A stretch of 64,000 nt of DNA from Arthrobacter zhaoxinii (GTDB taxonomy: Bacteria; Actinomycetota; Actinomycetes; Actinomycetales; Micrococcaceae), in assembly GCF_024385505.1 (NCBI RefSeq), contig NZ_JANFLT010000006.1, positions 124,001 to 188,000 of the forward strand. The letters are read 5' to 3'. The notes under the pieces are model-generated. The model did no database searches. It saw nothing but the letters and a program-made list of their open reading frames with translations, and had not been told where the DNA came from. This document shows positions 8,772 to 17,151 of the stretch, one piece after another. Position 1 is the stretch's first letter. Every line of letters starts with the position of its first letter. The position numbers were made by a program, and so were the translations under genes.

Positions 8772-9690
8772 TCACTGTTCGGCGCAGGCCCCCTGGACAA
8801 AGCCATAGACGGCGGCCGTGAAGTCATCCGGAGGTGCCAGGCGGACCTGGCCGGAGTATCCACCCACCGTCATGGTCAGGGGCAGATGGGTTCCCAGCTT
8901 GTCCTCGGCAAGCGCATGCGCGTCGCAGCGCTGGGGCGCAACGCCCAGCGCCAGCTCTTGAGGCCCGTCGAAACCGTTCACCCTGATTTCGGTCGGCCAG
9001 GCGGGCCCCGCCGGTGCCAGCAGGGGTGTGGTATCAATCCGGTGCAGGAGCATGGTGCCGGTGCCGGCGGGTTCAATCAGGACGCGGACGACGGCGGTAC
9101 GGCCGTTGGGTGCCACCTCCAGATGCGGATCGGTGGAGAAACGGGCCACCGCGGCCATGCCCTGCCGCAGGCAGTCTTGGTAGTGCAGCACCGAGAAGTC
9201 GCCGCGGGGGTCGGCCGCAGCCAGTTCTCGAACCCCTGTGGACAGTTCCACGGAAACCACAGCGGGACGGAGGTCCGGACCGTCCGGCGGGCAGGCCGGA
9301 CCGGCCAGGGGGACCGGCAGGCTGATGGTCGCTCCGGAGCGCGGCCGGACCGGTTCCGGGCGTGCAGGCAGCCACTCCTGCGGATCGGAATAGCGCTCTG
9401 TGAGCAACCGGGCGCCGGAGACCTCCACGGCTTCAGGAGTGGAATTGAAGAGTTTTAGCAGGACAGTGGGTTCGGCCGCGAACAACCTGCTGGCGGACAG
9501 CTCAGCGCTGACGCCTGACGTTAGCTGTTCCGGCAGGGGATCGGTTGGCGCGCCCTCCACTGTGTCTCCGGCCAGAAGCGTCTCCGGCCAGAAGCCCGAC
9601 CGTGAGACAGGTTGCCACACCGATGGACAGGGCACTGGCGGCAACGTTCGTCCGACGCCCGTGGAACCGGACAGGAACAGCGCGGATCAT
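8772..9690 (-). pseudogene. Exported protein gene split by a 16-bp tandem duplication
   Basis: Two reading frames make one protein. From ATG 9690 (or GTG 9696) the first frame reads a typical export signal: Arg-containing start (RFHGRRTN), then a hydrophobic stretch AASALSIGVATCLTVGLLAG. It meets a perfect 16-bp tandem repeat at 9564-9595 and is thrown out of frame. The second frame continues from LLAGDTVEGAPTDP to the stop at 8772 (about 265 residues, beta-rich, with cysteines near the end). Removing one repeat copy joins GLLAGD directly to TVEGAPTDP without any other change. The mature domain belongs to no family I recognise. As written, the only intact ORF (start 9644) lacks an export signal. 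Confidence 0.75.
9564..9595. repeat. Perfect 16-bp tandem duplication inside a coding region
   Basis: GTCTCCGGCCAGAAGC occurs at 9564-9579 and again, immediately and without a mismatch, at 9580-9595. Sixteen is not a multiple of three, so the duplication shifts the reading frame of the surrounding minus-strand gene. Collapse to one copy restores it. Confidence 0.95.
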
Positions 9691-9754
9691 GAGCACAACG
9701 TTCCCACTATGGATGGCATAAACCCACCCCCCGTACTGTGCTACCTTGTGGAAG

Positions 9755-9769
9755 ATAAATCTGATTTAT
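9755..9769. promoter_or_regulatory. 15-bp palindrome, probable operator of the idonate/gluconate operon
   Basis: ATAAATCTGATTTAT is a perfect inverted repeat (7-base arms around one T), lying 54 bases before the kinase start at 9824. It is an AT-rich island in GC-rich surroundings, which fits a core promoter with a repressor site. The best candidate binder in the window is the GntR/FCD regulator at 15144-15881, because this family commonly controls gluconate-type operons. The pairing is inferred. Confidence 0.6.
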
Positions 9770-9823
9770 TGTCCGCTGGGTCACACGAATCAGAGGTGAA
9801 GATGCGTCTGAGGGAGTGTGGCC

Positions 9824-10345
9824 ATGCCGTCGTCCAATGTTCCGCCGCTGATCGTGATGGGCGTTCAAGGCAGCGGTAAGTCCACATCCGGACGCGCTAT
9901 TGCCGAGGTCCTGGGTCTGCCGTTCATCGACGGGGATGATCTGCACCCGGCCGCCAACAGGGAAAAGATGGCCTCCGGCCATCCCCTCAACGATGCGGAC
10001 CGGGAGCCCTGGCTGCGGGCCATCGGAACGGTCCTGGCGGACGGACTCGCCCGCGGCGAATCCACCGTCGTCGCCTGTTCGGCGCTGAAACGCCGGTACC
10101 GGAACCTCATCCGCTCCTTCGCGCCGGACACCCGGTTTGTGCACCTGACCGGCGACCGCGACCTCATCGCGGACCGGCTCTCGCACCGCAACCACGAATA
10201 CATGCCGCCCGCACTGCTCGACTCCCAGTTCGAAACCCTGGAACCGCTCGGGTCCGACGAAGCCGGTATCCCGGTGGACATCCACCTGCCACCAGCTGAA
10301 ATTGCCGCGGCTGTCGCTGCGGTATTCACCGCCAACGGACACTGA
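9824..10345 (+). CDS. gntK: Gluconokinase
   Basis: A 173-residue P-loop kinase that phosphorylates D-gluconate to 6-phosphogluconate, which enters the pentose phosphate pathway. The Walker A loop GVQGSGKS is at about residues 13-20. The family signature DGDDLHPAANREKM follows, then GHPLNDADREPWL and ACSALKRRYRNLIR. The length is normal for the GntK/IdnK family. ATG 9824 follows GAGGGAG at a 7-base spacing; GTG 9818 is an alternative. It is the first gene of a four-gene operon, 30 bases ahead of the permease, so it could equally be called idnK. Confidence 0.93.
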   Translation: MPSSNVPPLIVMGVQGSGKSTSGRAIAEVLGLPFIDGDDLHPAANREKMASGHPLNDADREPWLRAIGTVLADGLARGESTVVACSALKRRYRNLIRSFAPDTRFVHLTGDRDLIADRLSHRNHEYMPPALLDSQFETLEPLGSDEAGIPVDIHLPPAEIAAAVAAVFTANGH

Positions 10346-10375
10346 CGTCCGTACCCCACCCCAGATAGGACGAAA

Positions 10376-11779
10376 ATGACCGATCTAGAACTCAACTGGA
10401 CGTTGAGTACTCCCGGCCTGCTCGCCGTCGCCGTCGCAGCCATCGCGCTGCTGCTGGTGATGATCATGAAATTCCGTATCCACGCGTTCCTGGCGCTGAT
10501 CACGGTCAGCCTGCTGACCGCCGTCGCCACCGGCATCGCCGCCGCCGATCTGGTGCCCACGCTGCTGAGCGGCTTCGGCACCACCCTGGCCAGCGTGGCG
10601 CTGCTGGTGGGCCTCGGTGCCATGCTGGGACGGATGCTTGAAGTTTCCGGCGGTGCGGAGGTCCTGACCAACGCGCTGATCACCAAGTTCGGACAGAAGC
10701 GGGCCTCATTGGCCCTTTCGGTGGCCTCGTTGATGTTCGGCTTCCCGATCTTCTTCGACGCCGGCCTGGTGGTTATGCTGCCGATCATCTTCACCGTGGC
10801 CCGCCGCATGGGTGGCTCGCTGCTGACGTACGCCTTCCCCGCGGCCGCGGCGTTCTCCGTCATGCACGTGTTTGTGCCGCCGCACCCCGGCCCCGTGGCC
10901 GCCACCGGCCTGCTCGGTGCCGACATCGGCCTGGTCCTGATCTTCGGCCTGCTTGTGGCCATCCCCACCTGGTACCTGGCCGGCTACCTCTTCGGTACCT
11001 TCCTGGGCCGCAAATTCGACATCCCGGTGCCCTCCATCCTGGACGCACCTAAGGGGTCGGCGGAGTCCGAATTCCGCTCCGCTCCCAAGCTCGGCACCAT
11101 CGTGCTGCTGCTCCTGCTTCCGTTCGTTTTGATCTTCCTCAACACCGGCCTGAACATGCTGGCCACCGCCGAGGTCGTCTCCCTGGACACCGGCTGGGTG
11201 CAGGTCCTCCGCTCCCTGGGTGAAACCCCGGTTGCCCTGCTGATCACCGTTTTCCTGGCGATGTGGTTGCTCGGCCGCCGCGAGGGCAAGAGCGCCTCGC
11301 TGATCGAGACCGTTGTGGACAGTGCCCTGGGCCCGGTCTGCTCGATCATCCTGATCACCGGCGCCGGCGGCATGTTCGGCGGTGTGCTGCGTGCCAGCGG
11401 CATCGGCACCGCCATCGCCGATTCCCTGGACGCGGTGGGACTGCCGGTGATCGTGGCCGGCTTCCTCATCGCCGCCATCGTCCGCCTGGCTCAGGGATCG
11501 GCCACCGTTGCCCTGACCACTGCTGCGGCGCTGGTGCAGCCGGTGGTCCTGGACAACCCGGACTTCAACGGGGTCCAGGTGGTGGCCATTGTGCTGGCAC
11601 TCGCCGGCGGCTCGGTCTTCGCCGGCCACGTGAACGACTCCGGCTTCTGGCTGGTCAGCAAGTTCTTCCAGATGGACACCAAGACCACCCTCAAGACCTG
11701 GACTGTCGGCCAGGCCCTGATCGGTGTGATCGGTTTCGTCTTCGCCCTGGCCATCTACCTCATCGCAGCGCAGTTCTAG
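10376..11779 (+). CDS. gntP: GntP-family gluconate/idonate:H+ symporter
   Basis: A 467-residue inner-membrane permease with about 12-14 hydrophobic segments, typical of the GntP family that imports gluconate, L-idonate and related aldonates with protons. Recognisable segments include FGFPIFFDAGLVVMLPI, HVFVPPHPGPVAATG and the C-terminal RLAQGSATVALTTAAALV with GHVNDSGFWLVSKF. Spacing to the kinase is 30 bases and to the dehydrogenase 16 bases. Because the flanking enzymes are those of L-idonate breakdown, the substrate is probably idonate and/or gluconate. Confidence 0.93.
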   Translation: MTDLELNWTLSTPGLLAVAVAAIALLLVMIMKFRIHAFLALITVSLLTAVATGIAAADLVPTLLSGFGTTLASVALLVGLGAMLGRMLEVSGGAEVLTNALITKFGQKRASLALSVASLMFGFPIFFDAGLVVMLPIIFTVARRMGGSLLTYAFPAAAAFSVMHVFVPPHPGPVAATGLLGADIGLVLIFGLLVAIPTWYLAGYLFGTFLGRKFDIPVPSILDAPKGSAESEFRSAPKLGTIVLLLLLPFVLIFLNTGLNMLATAEVVSLDTGWVQVLRSLGETPVALLITVFLAMWLLGRREGKSASLIETVVDSALGPVCSIILITGAGGMFGGVLRASGIGTAIADSLDAVGLPVIVAGFLIAAIVRLAQGSATVALTTAAALVQPVVLDNPDFNGVQVVAIVLALAGGSVFAGHVNDSGFWLVSKFFQMDTKTTLKTWTVGQALIGVIGFVFALAIYLIAAQF

Positions 11780-11795
11780 GGGCCGGGGAACAGCG

Positions 11796-12569
11796 ATGAC
11801 TACCAGCATGTTTGATATTTCCGGCCGGATCGCCCTGGTGACCGGCTCCAGCCGGGGCATCGGCAACGCGATTGCCCGCGGCCTGGCCGGCGTGGGCGCC
11901 GTCGTCGTACTCAACGGACTGGACCCGGACCGGCTGGAGGCCGCCCGCGCAGAGCTCGCCGCTGAGTTCGGTGCGGACCGGATCTTCGCCCGGCGCTTTG
12001 ACGTCACGGACGCGCAGGCAGCGGCCGACGGCGTCGCCTGGGTGGAGCGCGAAGTCGGGCCCCTGCGCATCCTCGTCAACAACGCCGGAGTCCAGCACCG
12101 TGAACCGATGCTGGACCTGGACGTGGCGGACTGGGAGCGGGTGCTCCGGACCAACCTGACCAGCGCGTTCCTGGTGGGCCGTGAGGCAGCCCGGCACATG
12201 ATCGCCCGCGGGAGCGGGAAGATCATCAATATCGCGTCGGTCCAGACGGACCTGGCCCGGCCGACCATTGCCCCGTACACGGCATCCAAGGGCGGCGTCC
12301 GAAACCTCACCCGCGCCATGACGGCCGAGTGGGCGGGGGAGGGACTGCAGATCAATGCGATTGCCCCGGGCTACATCCAGACGGAGATGACGCAGAGCCT
12401 CGTCGATGACGAGGCGTTCAACTCGTGGATCCTCGGCCGCACTCCGGCCCACCGCTGGGGCACTGTGGAGGACATCGTGGGCCCGGCGCTCTGGCTCGCC
12501 TCGGATGCTTCGAACTTCGTCAACGGCCAGGTCGTCTTCATTGACGGCGGCATGACCACCGTGGTCTGA
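11796..12569 (+). CDS. idnO: Gluconate 5-dehydrogenase (5-keto-D-gluconate reductase), SDR family
   Basis: A 257-residue classical short-chain dehydrogenase. The cofactor loop TGSSRGIG is at residues 16-23, NNAG near residue 92, the catalytic Ser in IASVQ, and the Tyr/Lys pair in YTASKGG. The end IDGGMTTVV is typical. Its place between a gluconate permease/kinase and an idonate dehydrogenase supports reduction of 5-keto-D-gluconate to D-gluconate. A Shine-Dalgarno-like GGGGAA stands before ATG 11796. A generic SDR acting on another keto-sugar acid remains possible. Confidence 0.85.
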   Translation: MTTSMFDISGRIALVTGSSRGIGNAIARGLAGVGAVVVLNGLDPDRLEAARAELAAEFGADRIFARRFDVTDAQAAADGVAWVEREVGPLRILVNNAGVQHREPMLDLDVADWERVLRTNLTSAFLVGREAARHMIARGSGKIINIASVQTDLARPTIAPYTASKGGVRNLTRAMTAEWAGEGLQINAIAPGYIQTEMTQSLVDDEAFNSWILGRTPAHRWGTVEDIVGPALWLASDASNFVNGQVVFIDGGMTTVV

Positions 12570-12584
12570 AAAGGACACCCTGCC

Positions 12585-13634
12585 ATGACCGAACTGCCAG
12601 CCACCACCCTCGGGGTAGTAGCCCACGGCGCCGGGGACCTCCGGGTGGAACACGTGCCGCTGGTACCCGCGGGGACTGATGAAGCCGTGGTGGAAATTGC
12701 CTACGGCGGCATCTGCGGGTCTGACCTGCATTACTGGCAGCACGGTGCGGCGGGGGAGTCCATCCTGCGTGCGCCCATGCTGCTGGGGCACGAGGTAGTG
12801 GGACGGGTGCTGGCGCCGGCCGCGGACGGCACCGGGCCGGGTCTCGGCACCGCCGTTGCCGTGCACCCGGCAACCCCCGGCCCGGGGAACGGAACCCGGT
12901 ACCCTCTGGACCGGCCGAACCTTTCGCCCGGCTGCACGTATCTGGGCAGTGCTGCGAGGTTTCCCCACACGGATGGCGCCTTCGCCCGCTACGTGAACCT
13001 GCCGGCGCGGATGCTGCGGGTGCTTCCGGAGGAGCTGCCGCTCCGCCGCGCCGCATTGGTGGAACCCGCGGCGGTGGCCTGGCATGCCGTGTCCCGTGCG
13101 GGCGACGTTCGGGGTAAACGGATACTCGTGGTGGGTTCGGGCCCTATCGGAGCGCTGATCACGGCCGTGCTGCGGACCCGCGGGGCCGGGGAAATCATTA
13201 CCACGGACATGCACGAAGGCCCCCTGGCCATTGCCCGCACGCTCGGCGCGGACCGAAGCCTTCCCGCAACCGATGCGGATGCCATTGCCGGCGTCGATGC
13301 GGACATCTGCTTCGAATCCTCCGGGAGCTACCGCGGCCTGATGTCTGCGGTGACGGGAGCCACCCGCGGCGGCCGGGTGGTGATGGTCGGGTTGCTGCCT
13401 TCGGGTGAGCAGCCTGCCCTGATCTCGCTGGCGATCACCCGGGAACTGGAACTGGTGGGTTCCTTCCGGTTCAACGACGAAATCGAGGAGGTCATTGCTG
13501 CCCTGGCCGACGGCAGCCTGCAGGCGGATGCGGTCCTCACGCACGAGTTCGCCGTCGAGGACACCCTGGCGGCCTTCGAGACGGCACGGGACGCCTCCCG
13601 CAGCGGAAAGGTGCTGCTGCGCTTCGGCGACTGA
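12585..13634 (+). CDS. idnD: L-idonate 5-dehydrogenase, zinc MDR family
   Basis: A 349-residue medium-chain dehydrogenase that would oxidise L-idonate to 5-keto-D-gluconate. The catalytic zinc region is CGSDLHYW, then GHEVVG; the Rossmann loop is VVGSGPIGAL. FPHTDGAFARYV matches the idonate-dehydrogenase branch. The usual structural-zinc loop with four cysteines (as in Escherichia coli IdnD) is replaced by a Pro/Gly-rich stretch at about residues 90-110 containing only one Cys. The protein therefore appears to have lost its structural zinc. It is the last gene of the operon, 15 bases after idnO. Confidence 0.87.
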   Translation: MTELPATTLGVVAHGAGDLRVEHVPLVPAGTDEAVVEIAYGGICGSDLHYWQHGAAGESILRAPMLLGHEVVGRVLAPAADGTGPGLGTAVAVHPATPGPGNGTRYPLDRPNLSPGCTYLGSAARFPHTDGAFARYVNLPARMLRVLPEELPLRRAALVEPAAVAWHAVSRAGDVRGKRILVVGSGPIGALITAVLRTRGAGEIITTDMHEGPLAIARTLGADRSLPATDADAIAGVDADICFESSGSYRGLMSAVTGATRGGRVVMVGLLPSGEQPALISLAITRELELVGSFRFNDEIEEVIAALADGSLQADAVLTHEFAVEDTLAAFETARDASRSGKVLLRFGD

Positions 13635-13729
13635 CCCGCCGCGACTGACCCGCCGTGAATCCGGGCCTTCGACCATCCGGGCCGGTGCCAAACCGCGGGA
13701 GGAAAACCCGGCTGCGTTATGATCCCGGC

Positions 13730-14302
13730 ATGAATGATTACCTGAGGCTGCAGGAATGGTCATCGGCGCTGCTCAGCGGGGAAAGGATCCGGTTCCGTGA
13801 GCTCCGGGAGCAGGATCTGCCGCATCTGTCCGAATGGTGGAATGATCCCGCTTCCGCCATCCTGCAGCAGAACAGGGTGGCCGCCCGTCCGCAGGAAACG
13901 ACGGCGGACATGTTCCGGGCGTGGAGCAAAAACGAGTCGCCGTCCGGCTTCGGGTACAGCATCGTCAATCCTGCCGAGCGCCTGATAGGGCATATCAGTG
14001 TCTGGGGCATGTCCGTCCCGGAGCGTATTGCCACCATGGCGATCATCATCGGCCCCGAATTCCAGGACCAGGGATTGGGGCGTGAATCCCTGCAGCTGGG
14101 ACTGCGGATTGTCTTCGAGGAAATGGGTGCGCACAAAGCCGAGCTGCAGACCTGGTCCTACAACGAGCGGGCTCTCCATCTGTACCGGTCGCTGGGGTTC
14201 AAGGAAGAGGGGCGCCGCCGTGCCGCGGTGTTCCACCAGGGGGTTTTCCACGACCAGATGCTGCTGGGGATGCTGGAGGAGGAGTACCGGGTTTCCCCGT
14301 AG
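13730..14302 (+). CDS. GNAT-family N-acetyltransferase
   Basis: A 190-residue acetyltransferase of the RimJ/RimL-like GNAT type. It shows RIRFRELREQDLPHLSEWWND at the start, the acetyl-CoA-binding region IGPEFQDQGLGRESLQLGLR (pyrophosphate loop QDQGLG), and NERALHLYRSLGFKEEGRRR near the C-terminus. The acceptor is unknown; homologues modify ribosomal proteins, polyamines or antibiotics. ATG 13730 is chosen because the family fold starts close to it, although the upstream GTG 13655 is in frame. The gene converges with the following hydrolase gene, with only three bases between the stops. Confidence 0.82.
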   Translation: MNDYLRLQEWSSALLSGERIRFRELREQDLPHLSEWWNDPASAILQQNRVAARPQETTADMFRAWSKNESPSGFGYSIVNPAERLIGHISVWGMSVPERIATMAIIIGPEFQDQGLGRESLQLGLRIVFEEMGAHKAELQTWSYNERALHLYRSLGFKEEGRRRAAVFHQGVFHDQMLLGMLEEEYRVSP

Positions 14303-14305
14303 CGG

Positions 14306-15091
14306 CTACCGGGGGAGAGCGGGCGCGTGTGCCCGGGCGCTGGTCAGCCAGTCATCCATAAGCACCGAGACTGCGGCGGGACGCTCCATGTACAGATGGT
14401 GGCCTGCGGCGTCGAGCACTGCGAACGTTCCGCGCACGTAGTGGTCTCTGAGCGCCAGGCCGTCCTCATATCCGGTGACGTGGTCCTGCCGGCCGAAGAT
14501 ATGCAGCGACGGCGCCTCGAACGGTTCCGGATGGGCTGCCTCCGGCTCCTGCCGCAGCGCGTAGTCCGCGGCAATCCGCCCGGTCACCTGCTGATCCGTC
14601 CCCCGAAGACCGGGAAGGACAAATTCGTTGAACGCCGCGAGGGTGCCCGGAGTCTGGATTACGGCTATTTCCAGGAAGTCATCATCGGCTGCTTGGTCCG
14701 GAAGGGCCGCGGAGATGACTGCGCGTGCGGGGAGCACCCGCTTGCGGTGGTTGGCTGTGAAGACCGCTCCGAGGGTAGCCAGCCCGAGCACCTGGCTGCG
14801 CATCGCGTGCGCCACATGGCGGGCAACCATGCCGCCGAAGGAATGTCCGATGATCGCGAACGGCTCGTCTCCCAGTCGGTCCCGAAGCTCGTTGACGACG
14901 CCGTCGGCCACGTCCTGTGCGCTGGCGACCGGTCCGGGAACCGCCTGTTCGGTCCACGGCAGGTCGAGGTAGATGCGCCGCCATGAACTGTCAGCCAACG
15001 AGCTTTCGAGGGGCAGCATGCTGCGGTGGTCGAGCTCGAAACCGTGCACCAGTATCAGCGTTGTGCCCTGTCCCGCCTCATGTGCTATCAC
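14306..15091 (-). CDS. Alpha/beta-hydrolase
   Basis: A 261-residue alpha/beta-hydrolase. The oxyanion strand reads LILVHGFELDH, the nucleophile elbow is GHSFGG, the acid lies in IFGRQDHVTGYE, and the catalytic His is in DAAGHHLYMERP. No signal peptide is seen, so it is cytoplasmic. The family includes esterases, lactonases and haloperoxidase-like enzymes, and the substrate cannot be stated. Being between the idonate operon and its probable regulator, a sugar-acid lactonase role is conceivable but unproven. Confidence 0.82.
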   Translation of the reverse strand: MIAHEAGQGTTLILVHGFELDHRSMLPLESSLADSSWRRIYLDLPWTEQAVPGPVASAQDVADGVVNELRDRLGDEPFAIIGHSFGGMVARHVAHAMRSQVLGLATLGAVFTANHRKRVLPARAVISAALPDQAADDDFLEIAVIQTPGTLAAFNEFVLPGLRGTDQQVTGRIAADYALRQEPEAAHPEPFEAPSLHIFGRQDHVTGYEDGLALRDHYVRGTFAVLDAAGHHLYMERPAAVSVLMDDWLTSARAHAPALPR

Positions 15092-15143
15092 CGCATCATC
15101 CTATGCGTGCTGTCACTGAAGGAAGGGGAGGAGTCACCGGTCT

Positions 15144-15881
15144 TCAGACCGATTCTGAAGAGGGCAGCGGCTGGAAAATCCGCGGCTCGTGCGCCCAGAC
15201 CCCGCCGACCTCGTCCATGGTCCGGCGCATAATCTTCTCCATCGCATTCCGGGCCAGCTCAGGGTTGTGGGCCTGGATGGCGTGGGCAACGTCCATATGC
15301 AGCTGCAGGGCCTCGTCATGCGGGTGGTCCGGCATCAGTCCGTAGTGGGTCCGGCCGCGCAGCACCTCAGCAATCATGGACTGCATCTGGTTGAACATCT
15401 CATTTCCGGATGCCGCCAGCACCAGTCCGTGATACCGGATGTCGAGGTCCAGGAACAGCTCCAGGTCTCCGGTCCGGCCGGCTGCCCGCATCTGCGTTGC
15501 CACCGTCAGCAGCTCGGCTGCCAGCTCGTCGGGGGCATGGACCGCTGCCAGTTCCGCTGCGGCGGGTTCGACGGCGGAGCGCAGCTCGGTGAGTGAGCGG
15601 AGCTGGCCGCCTTTTCCGGAAGCGGCGAGACGCCACCGGATCACCGTGGCGTCAAAGACATTCCAGTCAGTTGCGGGGAGAACCCGGATACCCACGCGCT
15701 TGACGGTTTCCACGAGGCCCAGTGACTGCAGCACCCGCACCGCCTCGCGGGCAACGGACCGGGACACCTGCAGTTCGGTTTCGAGGTGTTCCGAATGCAT
15801 GGTGTCTCCGGCAGCAAGGTCACCGGAGACAATCCGCATGCCCAGCGTTTCCATCACGAGGTTGTGCAGCCGGGAACTCAT
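15144..15881 (-). CDS. GntR-family regulator, FCD (FadR-like) subfamily
   Basis: A 245-residue repressor. The N-terminal winged helix includes ETLGMRIVSGDLAAGD, the recognition helix VSRSVAREAVRVLQSLGL and wing ETVKRVGIRV. The C-terminal all-helical FCD ligand domain has the metal-binding pattern with Asp/His residues (LDLDIRYHGLVLAASGN, MDVAHAIQAHN). FCD proteins of this kind usually bind sugar acids. It is the only GntR gene in the window and lies 1.5 kb beyond the idonate operon, so I infer that it controls that operon through the palindrome at 9755-9769. No similar palindrome was seen before its own start. Confidence 0.87.
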   Translation of the reverse strand: MSSRLHNLVMETLGMRIVSGDLAAGDTMHSEHLETELQVSRSVAREAVRVLQSLGLVETVKRVGIRVLPATDWNVFDATVIRWRLAASGKGGQLRSLTELRSAVEPAAAELAAVHAPDELAAELLTVATQMRAAGRTGDLELFLDLDIRYHGLVLAASGNEMFNQMQSMIAEVLRGRTHYGLMPDHPHDEALQLHMDVAHAIQAHNPELARNAMEKIMRRTMDEVGGVWAHEPRIFQPLPSSESV

Positions 15882-15962
15882 GCGGACCGGCGAGGCATTG
15901 CTGCGGTAAGAATCACCTCTGTATTGTACGCACCGGCGTCGTAACGTCCGTCACAGCAGTAG

Positions 15963-17000
15963 CTAGCCGACAGCCTGCGTTGTCGCGTTTCCCTGCGGTT
16001 TCACCACCGGGAAGCTGCCGTGCGGTTCGTCGTCCTCTTCGAAATGGTTATAGGCCCGAGCCACAATCAACGGATCAGGTGCGTGTGCAATGGAGCGATC
16101 CTTGTTCGGGTATTCCACCGTGTTCAGCACGTGGCGCATCGCCTCGAGCCGGGCGCGTTTCTTGTCGTTGGACTTCACTGCGGTCCAGGGAGCGTCTCCG
16201 GTATCCGTGTAGAAGAACATGGCCTCCTTCGCCTCCGTGTAGGCGTCCCACTTATCCAGGCTGGCCAGGTCAGTAGGTGAGAGCTTCCACTGCTTCACGG
16301 GATCGGTTTCCCGGGCAGCGAACCGGGCCATCTGTTCCGCCCGGCCCACCGAGAACCACAGCTTGTGCAGCAGGGTGCCGGAGTTGACGAGCATCCGTTC
16401 GAGCTCCGGAACCTCCCGCATGAACTCAAGGTACTGCGCCGGGGTGCAGTACCCCATTACGCGTTCGACGCCGGCCCGGTTGTACCAGGAGCGGTCCATC
16501 ATCACAATTTCGCCGCCGCTGGGCAGCGTACGGATATACCGCTGGAAGTACCACTGGGTCTGTTCCTCGGAGGTGGGCTTTTCCAGGGCCACCACCCGTG
16601 CACCGCGGGGATTCAGGTGCTCGTCGAACCGCTTGATCGCTCCGCCCTTTCCGGCGGCATCCCGGCCCTCGAAGATGATGAGCATTTTTTGGCCGGTTTC
16701 CTTGACCCACAGCTGCATCTTCAACAGTTCAATCTGGAGGCGGCGCTTCTGCCGGTCATAGGTCCGCCGGTTGAGCTTGGTGTCATAGGGATAGTTCTGC
16801 CGCCAGGCGTCGTCATCGACGTTGATCTTGAGCTTCTTGCCCTTCTTTTTGAGCTCCTGAAGCTCATCGAGTTCCTGGGCGTAGTCCTCAGCGACAGCGA
16901 CGCGCTGCCCGTTCAGGCTTTGCCCGTCCGACTCCGCTCCGTCGGTTACCGGCGGCTGCCGGGGCGAAACTTCTTTGGTGCCGTTCTTATTGTTTGCCAT
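15963..17000 (-). CDS. ppk2: Polyphosphate kinase 2
   Basis: A 345-residue PPK2-family enzyme, which transfers phosphate between polyphosphate and nucleotides (class I members make NTP from NDP). Walker A is FEGRDAAGKGG, followed by the lid-related DEHLNPRGARVVALEKPT, and Walker B with MMDRSWYNRAGVERVMG. The single-domain layout and a charged N-terminal extension (about 60 residues, with KKKGKKLK) match class I/II enzymes. It stands alone between the GntR gene and a divergent exported protein gene, and should be cytoplasmic. Confidence 0.92.
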   Translation of the reverse strand: MANNKNGTKEVSPRQPPVTDGAESDGQSLNGQRVAVAEDYAQELDELQELKKKGKKLKINVDDDAWRQNYPYDTKLNRRTYDRQKRRLQIELLKMQLWVKETGQKMLIIFEGRDAAGKGGAIKRFDEHLNPRGARVVALEKPTSEEQTQWYFQRYIRTLPSGGEIVMMDRSWYNRAGVERVMGYCTPAQYLEFMREVPELERMLVNSGTLLHKLWFSVGRAEQMARFAARETDPVKQWKLSPTDLASLDKWDAYTEAKEAMFFYTDTGDAPWTAVKSNDKKRARLEAMRHVLNTVEYPNKDRSIAHAPDPLIVARAYNHFEEDDEPHGSFPVVKPQGNATTQAVG

Positions 17001-17151
17001 GACATCTCCGCTGCAGGTCCGTTTTTTCCGAATCTACGCGGCACTGCCCACGGATTGGAAGAGGAAACGGGTTCTGTGCACGACGGCGTCGGGCAGCTTG
17101 GGCGGCGCGCCTGACCGGGAGCCGGTGCCCGGCCGCAGATAATGGGTGGCG

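Noticed and set aside
9755-9769. A transcription terminator
   Set aside because: The palindrome is short, AT-rich and lies before an operon start, not after a gene; it fits a regulator site better.
10706-12355. A 549-codon minus-strand open frame opposite gntP and idnO
   Set aside because: No domain is seen and it lies fully opposite real genes; typical of GC-rich DNA.
11760-13763. A 667-codon minus-strand open frame opposite idnO and idnD
   Set aside because: It is a high-GC shadow of intact, family-recognised plus-strand genes, with no recognisable protein motif of its own.
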